Origin: Rhodospirillales bacterium
GTDB lineage: Bacteria; Pseudomonadota; Alphaproteobacteria; Rhodospirillales; UBA2165
Assembly (NCBI GenBank): GCA_022822205.1
Contig: JAJECC010000172.1
Location: 62,001 to 126,000 of the forward strand
Direction: 5' to 3'
DNA length: 64,000 bases
Each line of letters begins with the position of its first letter. Positions within the stretch are counted from its first letter, which is position 1. Under the pieces are notes generated by a model. The model worked only from the letters and a program-made list of their open reading frames with translations, did no database searches and was not told where the DNA came from. Shown here in pieces: positions 53,049-63,145 of the stretch. The position numbers and the translations under genes are program-made.

Positions 53049-53740
53049 CATTGCCGGTCGCCCGGATCGAGTGGAAGCCGTGCTGGCGAATCATCCCCAG
53101 CCGGTATCCGCCGATTCAACTCTTCGAGCGGGTGACCGATCCGGACGACCTCGAAGCAGTCTTCGAGTTGGATGCGCTCACGAATCCCAGGCTTCGCGCC
53201 GAGGCCGGCGATATCGGGTCCGTGCCGCCGGAAGACCGCATCAGCGGCCCCGGGACCACCGTCATCATGGCGGCCTTCACCCATCTGAACCCGAACGGCA
53301 GCCGGTTCTCGGACGGCGCTTACGGCGTCTTTTACGCCGCGAACGACCTCAATACGGCCATTGCCGAGACCAAATACCATCGCGAGCGGTTCCTGAGCGC
53401 CACGGCCCAGGCTCGCATGGAACTGGACATGCGGGTCTATCAGGTCGACCTCGACGGGGATCTGCATGACCTGCGCGGCCGGAAGGCCGACCAGCCGCTT
53501 GTCTACCACAACGACAACTACGCCGCGGGCCGGCATCTGGCGAGAACGCTGCGCGAGGCCGGGTCGAATGGGATTGCCTATGACAGCGTCCGCCGCACAG
53601 GGGGCGAATGCGCCGCCGTGTTCCGGCCGCCCCTTCTCTCCAACGCCCGCCAGGAGCGGCATCTCTGCTACGTATGGAACGGCCAAGAAATTGAAATGGT
53701 CTACGAGAAACGCGAAATCGGCGATGACGGCCGGTTCTGA
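53045..53740 (+). CDS. RES domain toxin
   Basis: A 231-residue RES toxin. RES toxins degrade NAD+ and arrest growth. Recognisable residues are the arginine in CWRIIPSRYP, the tyrosine in YGVFYAA and the serine in IAYDSVRR, with AIAET in between. It uses a GTG start and overlaps the antitoxin by 4 bases. It is longer than the shortest RES toxins, with an N-terminal extension after the first arginine. The pair belongs to the type II RES-Xre family. Confidence 0.9.
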   Translation: MTLPVARIEWKPCWRIIPSRYPPIQLFERVTDPDDLEAVFELDALTNPRLRAEAGDIGSVPPEDRISGPGTTVIMAAFTHLNPNGSRFSDGAYGVFYAANDLNTAIAETKYHRERFLSATAQARMELDMRVYQVDLDGDLHDLRGRKADQPLVYHNDNYAAGRHLARTLREAGSNGIAYDSVRRTGGECAAVFRPPLLSNARQERHLCYVWNGQEIEMVYEKREIGDDGRF

Positions 53741-53812
53741 CCCCGCCGTAAGGCGGCTGCCCGCAAGCCGCCGGCCGGCGGCGGCCTCACCCTTCGTTCT
53801 TTCGGCCCAAAT

Positions 53813-53839
53813 GAAAAACCCCCCGATTTCCCGGAGGGC
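53813..53839 (-). terminator. Terminator of tRNA-Ala (GGC)
   Basis: On the minus strand CCCTCCG pairs with CGGGGGG around a GGAAAT loop (one wobble), followed by GTTTTT. Confidence 0.7.
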
Positions 53840-53845
53840 TGGAAA

Positions 53846-53921
<76 letters not shown>

Positions 53922-54073
53922 ATCGTTCGGGACGGGCGGGCGGACCCCGCACTTAGGCGTGGGCCCCCGCCCGGAAGGCGCGCAAATTAGGTAAATCGCC
54001 GCTGTGTGGCAAGGAGTTTTTAGGGGCGTTTTCGGTAAGTCCGGCGCCCGCGGGAACGGCCGGGCGCCGAAGC

Positions 54074-54427
54074 CTAGGACTTGTCCACGTCGTCCCCGTC
54101 GACCGTATCGACCACCCCGGCAACGTCCTCATCCCCGTCGAGGTCATCCCCGTCATCGCCGAGAATCGCATCGTCGTCGTCGCCGTCGATTTCGATATCG
54201 TCATCGGCCTCGATATCGTCTTCATCAACGTCTTCGCTTTCCGTCGCCTCGGGCGCCGGGGTCTCCGCCTTGGTTTCCTGGGGCGCCGACGCGCGCTTGA
54301 GTCTGGGTTTTTCCGGCGTCTGCTCGGTCCCGCACTTGGGGCAAACCGCCGGCGTCTTCTTGAGATCGTAGAACTTCGCGCCGCAGTTCCGGCACGTGTG
54401 CTTGGTTCCCCATTCGGCTTTGACCAC
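54074..54427 (-). CDS. FYDLN-acid family protein (TIGR02300)
   Basis: A 117-residue protein. The N-terminal zinc-ribbon-like part has two CxxC pairs (CRNCGAKFYDL and CPKCG), followed by a highly acidic tail of about 60 residues rich in Asp and Glu. The family is alphaproteobacterial and of unknown function. The start is GTG at 54427 with GGAG 7 bases before. It diverges from aroA. Confidence 0.9.
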   Translation of the reverse strand: MVKAEWGTKHTCRNCGAKFYDLKKTPAVCPKCGTEQTPEKPRLKRASAPQETKAETPAPEATESEDVDEDDIEADDDIEIDGDDDDAILGDDGDDLDGDEDVAGVVDTVDGDDVDKS

Positions 54428-54651
54428 GCGTTACTCCTTTCGGGCTTCGGCCAATTCAACGGCAGCCAATTGCCATGTTCGCCCGCCTCTGTCAAAAGCA
54501 AAAATCACCCCTTTCGCCGCATCCGGTCCGCGCGCCGCCGACACACCCCTTCCGCGACCCGGGGCAAACATGCTATGGACCGCCTCACGCGTTCACGCAC
54601 CCCTGTTTACCGGCCGGAAGAGACGGCCCGAACCGACGAGCTGAGATCGAC

Positions 54652-55995
54652 ATGACTGCGGTGACATCCGGCGCCGCCGGTGCGCTACGCGGAACCCTGC
54701 GTGTCCCGGGCGACAAATCCATTTCCCATCGCGCCCTGATGCTCGCCGCCTCGACGGCGGGCGAGACGGTGGTTCACGGCCTGCTGGAAGGGGACGACGT
54801 GCTCGCCACCGCGGCGGCGATGGAAGCGCTCGGCGCGGCAATCGACAGGAGCGGAGACGGCGGGCCGTGGCGCATCCATGGCCGGGGCGTCGGCGGCCTG
54901 GCCGAGCCCGGCAATGTCCTCGATCTGGGCAACGCCGGCACCGCGGCGAGACTGCTGGCGGGCCTGCTGGCGGGCCAGCCGTTCAACTCGACGCTCACCG
55001 GGGACGCATCCCTGGTCAACCGGCCCATGGCGCGGGTCACCGGCCCGCTGGAGCGGATGGGCGCCCGGTTCACCTGCCGGTCGGGCGGGCGGCTGCCGAT
55101 GACCGTTCACGGCACCGACCAACTGCGTCCGATCGTCGAAACCCCCGAGGTCGCGTCGGCCCAGGTGAAATCCGCCATTCTTCTCGCCGGGCTCACCGCG
55201 CCGGGGCGGACCACCGTTATCGAACCGCGCCGATCCCGGGATCATACGGAACGCATGCTCCGGTCGTTCGGCGCCGAAGTGGCCATCGAGGAAACGGCGG
55301 ACGGAACCGCCGCCACGATCACCGGCCAGCCCGAATTGGCGCCGGCGGAGATCCGGGTTCCGGGAGATATTTCCTCGGCCGCCTTTCCGCTGGCCGCCGC
55401 GGGCATCGTCGAGGGCTCCGACGTTTCCGTATCCGCCGTCGGCACCAACCCGCTGCGCGCCGGTCTCCTGACATGCCTGGAGGAAATGGGCGCCAAACTC
55501 ACCCGGAGGCCCCTGGACGATGGGGTCGAGGGCGGCGAGCCGATTGCCGATCTCCGCATGGAATCGGCGCCGCTTTCCGGCATCGACGTTCCGCCGGAAC
55601 GGGCGCCGTCGATGATCGACGAGTATCCGGTGCTGGCGATGGCCGCGGCCTGCGCGGCCGGTTCCACCACCTTCCACGGCATCGGCGAACTGCGGGTGAA
55701 GGAAAGCGACCGTTTGTCGGCCCTCGCCCAGGGCCTGGCCGCGTGCGGCGTCGAGGTCGAGGAAACCGAAAATTCCCTGACGATCCACGGCCGGGGCGAA
55801 CCGCCGGCCGGCGGCGCCGTCATCGCCGCCGATCTCGACCACCGGATCGCCATGGCGTTTCTCGTCTTGGGACAGGCAACCAGAGAGCCGGTCACGATCG
55901 ACGACGGCTCGACCATCGCCACCAGCTTTCCCGGATTTGCCCGGTTGATGGGAGATTTGGGGGCGGTGCTGTCCGCCGACGGACCGGGGCCGTGA
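54652..55995 (+). CDS. aroA: 3-phosphoshikimate 1-carboxyvinyltransferase (EPSP synthase)
   Basis: A 447-residue enzyme of the shikimate pathway that joins shikimate 3-phosphate and PEP. Motifs include VPGDKSISHRAL, LGNAGTAARLL at about 92-102, NRPMARV, ASAQVKSAILLAG, RAPSMIDEYP and ELRVKESDRL. Overall it is of the class II (CP4-like) lineage as I recall it, but Gly96 is kept where CP4 has alanine. ATG at 54652. It overlaps cmk by 4 bases. Confidence 0.96.
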   Translation: MTAVTSGAAGALRGTLRVPGDKSISHRALMLAASTAGETVVHGLLEGDDVLATAAAMEALGAAIDRSGDGGPWRIHGRGVGGLAEPGNVLDLGNAGTAARLLAGLLAGQPFNSTLTGDASLVNRPMARVTGPLERMGARFTCRSGGRLPMTVHGTDQLRPIVETPEVASAQVKSAILLAGLTAPGRTTVIEPRRSRDHTERMLRSFGAEVAIEETADGTAATITGQPELAPAEIRVPGDISSAAFPLAAAGIVEGSDVSVSAVGTNPLRAGLLTCLEEMGAKLTRRPLDDGVEGGEPIADLRMESAPLSGIDVPPERAPSMIDEYPVLAMAAACAAGSTTFHGIGELRVKESDRLSALAQGLAACGVEVEETENSLTIHGRGEPPAGGAVIAADLDHRIAMAFLVLGQATREPVTIDDGSTIATSFPGFARLMGDLGAVLSADGPGP

Positions 55996-56627
55996 TTATC
56001 GCCGTGGACGGCCCGGCCGCGTCGGGGAAAGGCACCCTGACCCGGCGATTGGCGGAACATTTCGGCTTCGCCCGCCTCGACACGGGACTTCTCTATCGCG
56101 CGGTCGGGCTCGGAATCGTCGAACGGGGCGATGACCCCGGGGAGACGGCGGTTGCCGCCGCCGCGGCGGAGAAACTTCAAGCCTCGGATTTGAACGATCC
56201 GGCGCTTCGCGGCGAAGCGGCCGCCTCGGCGGCCTCGGTCGTCGCCGCCATTCCCGAGGTGCGCGAACTCCTTCGCGCGTTCCAGCAGAACTTCGCCGCA
56301 CACCCGCCGGGGGGCGCGCCGGGGGCCGTCCTCGACGGGCGCGACATCGGCACCGTCATCTGCCCCGGCGCGGACATCAAGCTGTTTCTCACCGCAAGCC
56401 CGGAAGTCCGCGCCGAACGGCGCGTTAAGGAGTTGCAAGCCAAAGGCCTTGAAGCTATATACACGCGCATTCTGCGGGACTTACAGGACCGCGACGCCAG
56501 GGACGCATCGCGGGCCGTATCGCCGCTGGAGCCGGCCAAGGACGCACTGGTCATCGACACCAGTGAAAAAGACGCCGACACAGTGTTCGAAACGGCACTC
56601 GCTCATATCACGTCGCAGAATAACTGA
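55992..56627 (+). CDS. cmk: Cytidylate kinase
   Basis: A 211-residue kinase that phosphorylates CMP and dCMP using ATP. The P-loop GPAASGKGT is at about residues 7-15, and GRDIGTVICP lies centrally. The start is GTG 55992, overlapping the aroA stop (GTGA). The order aroA-cmk-rpsA is the usual one in Proteobacteria. Confidence 0.96.
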   Translation: MIIAVDGPAASGKGTLTRRLAEHFGFARLDTGLLYRAVGLGIVERGDDPGETAVAAAAAEKLQASDLNDPALRGEAAASAASVVAAIPEVRELLRAFQQNFAAHPPGGAPGAVLDGRDIGTVICPGADIKLFLTASPEVRAERRVKELQAKGLEAIYTRILRDLQDRDARDASRAVSPLEPAKDALVIDTSEKDADTVFETALAHITSQNN

Positions 56628-56668
56628 AGACCGGGTCCGAGCCGCCCGACGGCGGAAAGCGCCCGCAT

Positions 56669-56688
56669 CGCCCGTCTCCGGACGGGCG
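56669..56688 (+). other. Hairpin with UCCG tetraloop in the rpsA leader
   Basis: CGCCCGTC pairs with GACGGGCG around TCCG. There is no T-tract, so it is probably a leader structure and not a terminator. It lies 75 bases before the rpsA ATG. Confidence 0.45.
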
Positions 56689-56762
56689 CCCTCAACGCGT
56701 TGAAAGACCGCCGGAGTCAACCGGCCGGCCAGTGAAACATTTAATCGAAGGAAGACCTGAAC

Positions 56763-58730
56763 ATGGCAAACGTGGATACCCACGCCGACAATCTCCCCCC
56801 CGACGTCGCCGAGCAAATGGCCGGCGAAAATTTTTCCGACCTTCTCGACCAGGCTTTTGAACGGGAAGAGCGCCTCCAGGGCAAAGTGGTGAACGGCCTC
56901 GTGCTGGCGGTCGAGAACGATTTCGTCCTCATCGACGTGGGACTGAAGTCCGAAGGGTCGATCCCGGTCAAGGAATTCTCCGAAGCCGGCGCCGCACCGG
57001 CCATCGTGGCCGGCGACCGCGTCGACGTCTTCGTCGAGCGGTTCGAGGGCCGGGACGGCGTCGTCGTCCTGAGCCGCGAGAAGGCCCGCCGCGAGGAAGC
57101 GTGGAACGTCCTCGAGAAAGCCTTTGAAGACGACGCAAGGGTGGAAGGCGTCATCTTCGGCCGGGTCAAGGGCGGGTTTACCGTCGACCTTTCGGGCGCC
57201 GTCGCGTTCCTGCCCGGCAGCCAGGTGGATATCCGCCCGATCCGGGACGTGGGACCGCTGATGGGCAGCCCGCAGCCATTCCAGATTCTCAAGATGGACC
57301 GCTCCCGCGGGAACATCGTCGTCTCCCGCCGCGCGGTGCTGGAGGAAACCCGCGCCGAGGAACGCTCGGAGTTGATTTCCAACCTTACCGAGGGACAGGT
57401 CCTCGAGGGCGTGGTCAAGAACATTACCGACTACGGCGCCTTCGTGGATCTCGGCGGCGTCGACGGCCTGCTCCATGTGACCGACATCGCCTGGCGGCGG
57501 ATCAATCATCCGTCCGAAGCCCTGCAGGTCGGCCAAACGGTCAATGTCCAGGTGATTCGGTTCAACCCGTCGACCCAGCGCATATCACTGGGCATGAAGC
57601 AGCTTGAAGCCGACCCGTGGGAGGGTGTCGACGCCAAGTATCCGCTCCAGGTCAAGCTGACCGGACGGGTAACCAACATCACCGACTACGGCGCTTTCGT
57701 CGAATTGGAGCCGGGCGTCGAAGGCCTGGTCCACGTCTCCGAGATGAGCTGGACCAAGAAGAACGTCCACCCGGGCAAGATCGTCTCCACGAGCCAGGAA
57801 GTGGAGGTCATGGTCCTCGACGTCGACCGCAACAAGCGGCGCATCAGTCTGGGCCTGAAACAATGCGTGTCCAATCCGTGGACCGACTTCCTGGAGAAAT
57901 TCCCGGTCGGTTCCGAGATCGAAGGCGAAATCAAGAACATCACCGAGTTCGGGCTGTTCGTCGGCCTCAATGAGGAGATCGACGGCATGGTCCACCTGTC
58001 CGACCTGGACTGGGTGAAGTCCGGCGAGGAAGCGATTGCCGGCTACAGCAAGGGCGGCATGGTGAAGGTCAAGGTCCTGGACGTCGATGTCGAGAAGGAG
58101 CGGATTTCCCTCGGCGTGAAGCAGCTCACCGAAGACCCGGTCGCCGACGGCCTCGAGAAGCTCAAGAAGGGCGACATCGTCACCTGCACGGTCTCCGGCA
58201 CCGGCGACAAGGGAATCGAGGTCTCCGTGGGCGGGGACGTTCCGGGTTTCATCCGCCGGTCCGACCTCGGCCGCGACCGCTCCGAACAGCGTCCCGACCG
58301 CTTCGCCCCCGGTGAACTGGTCGACGCGATGGTCGTCTCGGTCGATAAATCCAGCCGCAAGATCAACCTCTCCATCAAGGCCCGCGAGGTCGAAGAGGAG
58401 AAGATCGCCATGGCGGCCTACGGCTCCTCGGATTCGGGCGCATCCCTGGGCGATATCCTGGGCGCGGCCCTGAAGGAGAAAAGCGAGGCCGACAGCGCCG
58501 AGGCGGAGGAAGCGGAGGCGGAAGACGCCGCCGACGAAGATGCGGCCGACGCCCAACCGGAGGAAGCGGAGGCGGAAGAAACCGCCGACGCCGATGAGGC
58601 CGAGGCGCCGTCCGAAGACGCCGCCGACGAAGAGGCAGCCGCCGAAGACGCAGGCGATGCGGAGAAAGAGCCCGAAGACGCGTCAGACGGCGAGCCTAAG
58701 GATGAACCCGGGGACGAAGCCAAGAGCTAG
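56763..58730 (+). CDS. rpsA: 30S ribosomal protein S1 with acidic C-terminal extension
   Basis: A 655-residue protein with six S1 repeats, several marked by NITDYGAFV or NITEFGLFV and R-x-I-S-L-G motifs. It unwinds and holds mRNA on the 30S subunit. After the last repeat (about residue 570) an extension of some 80 residues consists almost only of Ala, Glu and Asp with repeated EEAEAE-like units; usual alphaproteobacterial S1 is about 560-570 residues. A GGAAG ribosome site precedes the ATG. Confidence 0.96.
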   Translation: MANVDTHADNLPPDVAEQMAGENFSDLLDQAFEREERLQGKVVNGLVLAVENDFVLIDVGLKSEGSIPVKEFSEAGAAPAIVAGDRVDVFVERFEGRDGVVVLSREKARREEAWNVLEKAFEDDARVEGVIFGRVKGGFTVDLSGAVAFLPGSQVDIRPIRDVGPLMGSPQPFQILKMDRSRGNIVVSRRAVLEETRAEERSELISNLTEGQVLEGVVKNITDYGAFVDLGGVDGLLHVTDIAWRRINHPSEALQVGQTVNVQVIRFNPSTQRISLGMKQLEADPWEGVDAKYPLQVKLTGRVTNITDYGAFVELEPGVEGLVHVSEMSWTKKNVHPGKIVSTSQEVEVMVLDVDRNKRRISLGLKQCVSNPWTDFLEKFPVGSEIEGEIKNITEFGLFVGLNEEIDGMVHLSDLDWVKSGEEAIAGYSKGGMVKVKVLDVDVEKERISLGVKQLTEDPVADGLEKLKKGDIVTCTVSGTGDKGIEVSVGGDVPGFIRRSDLGRDRSEQRPDRFAPGELVDAMVVSVDKSSRKINLSIKAREVEEEKIAMAAYGSSDSGASLGDILGAALKEKSEADSAEAEEAEAEDAADEDAADAQPEEAEAEETADADEAEAPSEDAADEEAAAEDAGDAEKEPEDASDGEPKDEPGDEAKS

Positions 58731-58756
58731 CGGCCTCCGGAGGATGGGGCGGGCCC

Positions 58757-59668
58757 ATGGCGCTGGACACTGACAGGATCGTCGACCGCCGCCGCCTCAA
58801 GCGCCGCCTCGGCTTCTGGCGGATCGTCGCCGTCGCGGCGCTCGTCGCCCTGGCGGCGGTGGGCGCCGGCCGCTTCGGCGGGGTCGGCGGCGGGCCCTAT
58901 GTGGCCGCCATCGACATCTCCAATGTCATATTCGGAGAACCGGCCCGGGATGCCGCGCTTCGCCGGGTAGCCGCGGACCGCGGGGCCCGCGCGCTCATCG
59001 TCCGGATCAATTCACCCGGCGGCACCGTTGCCGGGGGGGAGGCGCTTTTCCGTTCACTGCGGCTGGTCGCCGGCAGAAAACCCGTGGTCGCCGTCATCGG
59101 CGAGCTCGGGACCTCGGCCGGGTACATGTCGGCGCTCGGCGCCGATTACATCATCGCCCGCGAAGGCTCGATCACCGGGTCCATCGGTGTGATTTTGCAG
59201 AGCACCGATATCACCGGCCTGCTGGACAAGCTGGGCGTGAAGCCGGAATCGGTCAAGAGCTCGCCCTTGAAGGCGCAGCCCAATCCGCTGGAGCCGTTCT
59301 CCGAGGAAGCCCGCGCCGCCACCGAGGCGGTGGTCGCCGACATTTATGACCTATTTGTCGGCATGGTTGCCGAGCGGCGGCGGATGAGCCGGGAGCGGGT
59401 GGCCCCGCTGGCGGACGGGCGGATATTCACCGGACGCCAGGCTCTTCGCCAAGGGCTCATCGACGGCGTCGGCGGCGAGGCGGAGGCCCGCGACTGGCTG
59501 GCCTCGGCCCACGGCATTGCCGCATCGCTGCCGGTGCGGCCCGTGAAGACACGCCGCGATGACGGAATTCTGAGCGGCTTGCTTGACGATGTATTCGGAA
59601 AAACATTGTTTTCTGAACGACTTAGACTTGACGGGTTGATTTCCCTTTGGCACCCTGAGTTCAAATAA
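58757..59668 (+). CDS. sppA: Signal peptide peptidase SppA (S49)
   Basis: A 303-residue membrane-anchored serine protease with a single N-terminal helix (about residues 20-38). The catalytic serine is Ser120 in ELGTSAGYM, and Lys171 in [10 protein letters not shown] is the likely general base. It degrades released signal peptides in the inner membrane. The gene follows rpsA by 26 bases. Confidence 0.95.
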   Translation: MALDTDRIVDRRRLKRRLGFWRIVAVAALVALAAVGAGRFGGVGGGPYVAAIDISNVIFGEPARDAALRRVAADRGARALIVRINSPGGTVAGGEALFRSLRLVAGRKPVVAVIGELGTSAGYMSALGADYIIAREGSITGSIGVILQSTDITGLLDKLGVKPESVKSSPLKAQPNPLEPFSEEARAATEAVVADIYDLFVGMVAERRRMSRERVAPLADGRIFTGRQALRQGLIDGVGGEAEARDWLASAHGIAASLPVRPVKTRRDDGILSGLLDDVFGKTLFSERLRLDGLISLWHPEFK

Positions 59669-59748
59669 ACCTTGTTCGGCGTCTGGCAGCGTCGGCCGAT
59701 ATCCTCGCCATCGGGGAATTGGCAGCAACGGGGGAGGAACGCACCGAG

Positions 59749-60027
59749 ATGACCAAATCCGAACTCATCGCATACTTGGCCGAGCAGAATCCCCATCTCT
59801 ATCAGCGCGACGTAGAACGAATCGTAACGACAATTTTCGACGAAATCGCCGCGGCCCTCGCGAGAGGAGACCGGGTCGAATTGCGCGGCTTCGGGGCATT
59901 TTCGGTCAAGCACCGCGAGTCGCGTACGGGGCGGAATCCCCGGACCGGCGAGGCGGTGCAGGTCGCGGCAAAGCGCGTTCCCTATTTCAAGACCGGAAAG
60001 CAGCTCCGGGAAATGATCAACTCCTGA
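59749..60027 (+). CDS. ihfB: Integration host factor subunit beta
   Basis: A 92-residue DNA-bending HU/IHF protein. The segment [29 protein letters not shown] includes the DNA-intercalating arm with the RNPRTG motif. It pairs with IhfA. The ATG at 59749 gives the normal MTKSELI start. Confidence 0.95.
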   Translation: MTKSELIAYLAEQNPHLYQRDVERIVTTIFDEIAAALARGDRVELRGFGAFSVKHRESRTGRNPRTGEAVQVAAKRVPYFKTGKQLREMINS

Positions 60028-60064
60028 GCCGCCGCCGGCCCGAGAGGGTCCGGGTGCGGCGGCT
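60027..60064 (+). other. GC-rich hairpin between ihfB and lapA
   Basis: AGCCGCC (60027-60033) pairs with GGCGGCT (60058-60064), with further pairing of CCGG and CCC inside. There is no T-tract; it may attenuate or stabilise mRNA. Confidence 0.4.
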
Positions 60065-60085
60065 TGCCGCAAGGAGAACAGTTCA

Positions 60086-60406
60086 TTGATCCGTGTCCTC
60101 TCCTGGATCGCCATGGTGGTCGTTGGCCTGGCGATTATCGTATTCGCCGTCGCCAACCGGTCTCCGCTGGAGATCGACCTGTGGCCGCTCCCGTTCGCAC
60201 CGGTCGTGCCGAGTTTCGCCGTCGTCCTCGGCGCGGCATTCGTCGGGTTCGTCGCGGGGGGAGTCATAACCTGGCTGTCCGCCGGCGGAACGCGCCGCAG
60301 GGCCCGCCAGGAGCATCGGCGCGCCGATACCCTCGAAAAGGACCTGGAAACCCTCAAATCCAAGATCGACGAGCTCGACAAGAGCGGCAACGGCCCCGCG
60401 GCCTGA
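60086..60406 (+). CDS. lapA: LapA family membrane protein (DUF1049)
   Basis: A 106-residue protein with two transmembrane segments (about residues 4-24 and 40-66) and a cytoplasmic coiled coil (about 72-100). The FAVANRSPLEIDLWP loop is characteristic. LapA works with LapB in controlling LPS synthesis through LpxC turnover. The start is TTG at 60086, with AAGGAG 9 bases upstream. No lapB follows. Confidence 0.9.
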   Translation: MIRVLSWIAMVVVGLAIIVFAVANRSPLEIDLWPLPFAPVVPSFAVVLGAAFVGFVAGGVITWLSAGGTRRRARQEHRRADTLEKDLETLKSKIDELDKSGNGPAA

Positions 60407-60475
60407 CCGGGGTCTAGCGCCGCAACCCCGGGGGCTGTATAAGACGGCGACCCCGCCAAGCCTGGAGCATTGCGA

Positions 60476-61201
60476 ATGACCCTGCCGCCCCATGAACGCG
60501 TCTTTGTCCCTCTCGATACGCCGGATCTCGGCCGCGCCAAGGCGGTTGCGTCCGATGTCGCGGGTCATGTCGGCGGCGTGAAGGTCGGCAAGGAGTTGTT
60601 CACGGCGCTCGGGCCCGGCGCCGTTCTGGAGATCACCGGGGGAAACATACCGCTGTTTCTCGATCTCAAATTTCACGACATCCCGAACATGGTTGCCGGC
60701 GCCGTCGGAAGCGCGGTCAACATGAAGCCGTACATGCTCAACGTTCACGCCGCGGGCGGGCGCGCCATGATGAGGGCCGCGGCCGATGCGGCCGGGGAAG
60801 CGGCAGCGAAGACCGGGCTCCAGAAGCCCTTGGTGCTCGGCGTCACCGTGCTCACGTCCCTTGACGACAGCGACCTCAGGGACACCGGTATCCCCGATCC
60901 GGCGCTGGATCAGGTAAAGCGGTTGGCGGCCCTCACCCAGGAGAGCGGATTGGACGGCGTGGTCTGTTCGGGGCGCGAAATCGAAAACCTGCGCGCGCAA
61001 TGCGGTCCGGATTTCAAACTCGTGGTGCCCGGAATTCGGCCTCGCTGGGCGTCCGCGGACGACCAGAAACGGGTTCTCACACCCGCGGATGCCGTCAGCC
61101 GCGGTGCGGATTACCTGGTGATCGGGCGGCCGATCACCGGCGCCGCCGATCCCGCTGAGGCCGCCGGCCGGATTCGAGATGAACTCGCCGAGGCCGCTTG
61201 A
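60476..61201 (+). CDS. pyrF: Orotidine 5'-phosphate decarboxylase
   Basis: A 241-residue class I OMP decarboxylase, the last step of UMP synthesis. The catalytic cluster DLKFHDIP has Lys65, and the C-terminal phosphate site is VIGRPITG. The ATG at 60476 is preceded by GGAG. Its end overlaps the start of trpF by 23 bases. Confidence 0.97.
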   Translation: MTLPPHERVFVPLDTPDLGRAKAVASDVAGHVGGVKVGKELFTALGPGAVLEITGGNIPLFLDLKFHDIPNMVAGAVGSAVNMKPYMLNVHAAGGRAMMRAAADAAGEAAAKTGLQKPLVLGVTVLTSLDDSDLRDTGIPDPALDQVKRLAALTQESGLDGVVCSGREIENLRAQCGPDFKLVVPGIRPRWASADDQKRVLTPADAVSRGADYLVIGRPITGAADPAEAAGRIRDELAEAA

Positions 61202-61862
61202 GGTAAAGATTTGCGGCCTCGACCGCCCGGAAACCGTCGCTGCGGCGGCGGCGGCCGGCGCGGACTATGCCGGGTTCGTCTTCTATGCGCGGTCACCGAG
61301 AAATCTGAGCGCCGCCCGTGCGGCCGAGCTCACCGGGCTGGTCCCGAAGCGCGTGGTTCGGGTCGGATTGTTCGTCGACCCCGGCGACGAACACATCGAC
61401 ACGGTACTTGGAGCAGTTTCCCTGGATCTCCTTCAGCTCCATGGCGATGAGACGCCGGACCGGGTCGGAGAGATCAGGGAACGCACGCGCCTCCCGGTCA
61501 TGAAGGTCATTTCCGTGGCCGGCGCGGCCGACCTCGACCGCGCCGACGATTACCGGGGCATCGCCGACCGCTTTCTGTTCGACACCAAACCGCCCGCGGA
61601 TATGACGGATGCGCTTCCCGGCGGCAACGCGCTGAGGTTCGATTGGCGGTTGGTGTCGGAACGCCGGATCGACACGCCCTGGATGCTTGCGGGCGGCTTG
61701 ACAGACCAAAACGTGGCCCGGGCCGTCCAAATCTCGGGCGCCGGGGCCGTTGACGTCTCATCCGGGGTCGAGGACCGGCCGGGCGTGAAAAACGTCGATA
61801 AAATTCAACGGTTTATCGGCGCGGTCCGATCCGTGCCCATCAATGCGCGGACCATGAAATAA
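61179..61862 (+). CDS. trpF: Phosphoribosylanthranilate isomerase
   Basis: A 227-residue TIM-barrel isomerase. The catalytic cysteine is in VKICGL (residue 12) and the catalytic aspartate in FLFDTKPP. Its ATG at 61179 lies inside pyrF in another frame, so translation is probably coupled. trpB and trpA follow. Confidence 0.96.
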   Translation: MNSPRPLEVKICGLDRPETVAAAAAAGADYAGFVFYARSPRNLSAARAAELTGLVPKRVVRVGLFVDPGDEHIDTVLGAVSLDLLQLHGDETPDRVGEIRERTRLPVMKVISVAGAADLDRADDYRGIADRFLFDTKPPADMTDALPGGNALRFDWRLVSERRIDTPWMLAGGLTDQNVARAVQISGAGAVDVSSGVEDRPGVKNVDKIQRFIGAVRSVPINARTMK

Positions 61863-61930
61863 CCCTCGTTGCACCGGCGACGGTGTGGTTTATTAGCGGC
61901 CGATCCGGAAACCAGGGCCACGATTACGGC

Positions 61931-63145
61931 ATGACCAAGCCCAACACCTACCAGCGAGGCCCCGACAGCGACGGGCATTTTGGAATCTATGGCGGCCGAT
62001 ACGTCGCCGAGACCCTGATGCCCCTCATTCTCGATGTCGAGCGGGCCTATGACGAGGCCCGCAACGACCCGGCGTTCCGGGCGGAACTGGGCTCTTATTT
62101 GACGAGTTACGTGGGCCGGCCGACGCCGCTCTACCTCGCCGAACGCCTGACCGAACAATTGGGGGGGGCGCGGATCTACTTCAAGCGCGAGGACCTCAAT
62201 CATACCGGCGCCCATAAGATCAACAATTGCATGGGACAAATTCTGCTCGCCAAACGGATGGGCAAGCGCCGGATCATCGCCGAAACCGGGGCCGGCCAGC
62301 ACGGCGTCGCCACCGCGACCGTGTGCGCCTTGTTCGGACTCGAATGCGTCGTCTATATGGGCGAGGTCGACATCGAGCGGCAAGCGCCCAACGTATTCCG
62401 GATGAAGATGCTCGGCGCCGAGGTCCGGCCGGTCACGTCGGGCTCCGGGACCCTGAAAGACGCCATGAACGATGCGCTCCGCGACTGGGTGGCGAGGGTC
62501 GAAGACACCTACTACCTGATCGGAACCGTGGCCGGACCGCACCCCTATCCGACCATGGTCCGGGATTATCAGTCGGTGATCGGCGAAGAGACGAAGGCGC
62601 AGATAAACGAAATCGAGGGACGAAACCCCGATACGCTTCTCGCCTGCATCGGCGGCGGATCGAACGCGATCGGCATGTTTCATCCGTTCCTCGACGACGA
62701 CGGGGTCCGGATTATCGCCGTGGAAGCCTCGGGGGAAGGGATCGAGACGGGCAGGCACGCCGCCAGCCTGACCGCGGGAAAGCCCGGCGTCCTGCACGGC
62801 AACCGGACCTATCTGCTGCAGGACGGCGACGGCCAGATTACCGAAGCCCACAGTATCTCGGCCGGTCTGGATTATCCGGGCATCGGGCCCGAACACGCCT
62901 GGCTCCATGACATCGGCCGCGTCGAGTACGTGTCGATCCGGGACGACGAGGCCGTGGATGCCTTTCAACTCTGCACCGAGGCCGAGGGAATCATCCCGGC
63001 CCTCGAATCCGCCCACGCGGTGGCGCATGCGGTAAAGATCGCCCCCGGTCTCGCCCCGGACCACCTGATGGTCATAAACATGAGCGGACGGGGCGACAAG
63101 GACCTTGAATCCGTCGGCGCCTACCTGAAAGCGCGCGGGTCATGA
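61931..63145 (+). CDS. trpB: Tryptophan synthase beta subunit
   Basis: A 404-residue PLP enzyme that condenses indole and serine. The PLP lysine is Lys96 in HTGAHKINN, and [10 protein letters not shown] binds the phosphate. ATG 61931 gives the usual start with NTYQRGPD; the frame is open 16 codons further but not conserved. It overlaps trpA by 4 bases. Confidence 0.97.
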   Translation: MTKPNTYQRGPDSDGHFGIYGGRYVAETLMPLILDVERAYDEARNDPAFRAELGSYLTSYVGRPTPLYLAERLTEQLGGARIYFKREDLNHTGAHKINNCMGQILLAKRMGKRRIIAETGAGQHGVATATVCALFGLECVVYMGEVDIERQAPNVFRMKMLGAEVRPVTSGSGTLKDAMNDALRDWVARVEDTYYLIGTVAGPHPYPTMVRDYQSVIGEETKAQINEIEGRNPDTLLACIGGGSNAIGMFHPFLDDDGVRIIAVEASGEGIETGRHAASLTAGKPGVLHGNRTYLLQDGDGQITEAHSISAGLDYPGIGPEHAWLHDIGRVEYVSIRDDEAVDAFQLCTEAEGIIPALESAHAVAHAVKIAPGLAPDHLMVINMSGRGDKDLESVGAYLKARGS

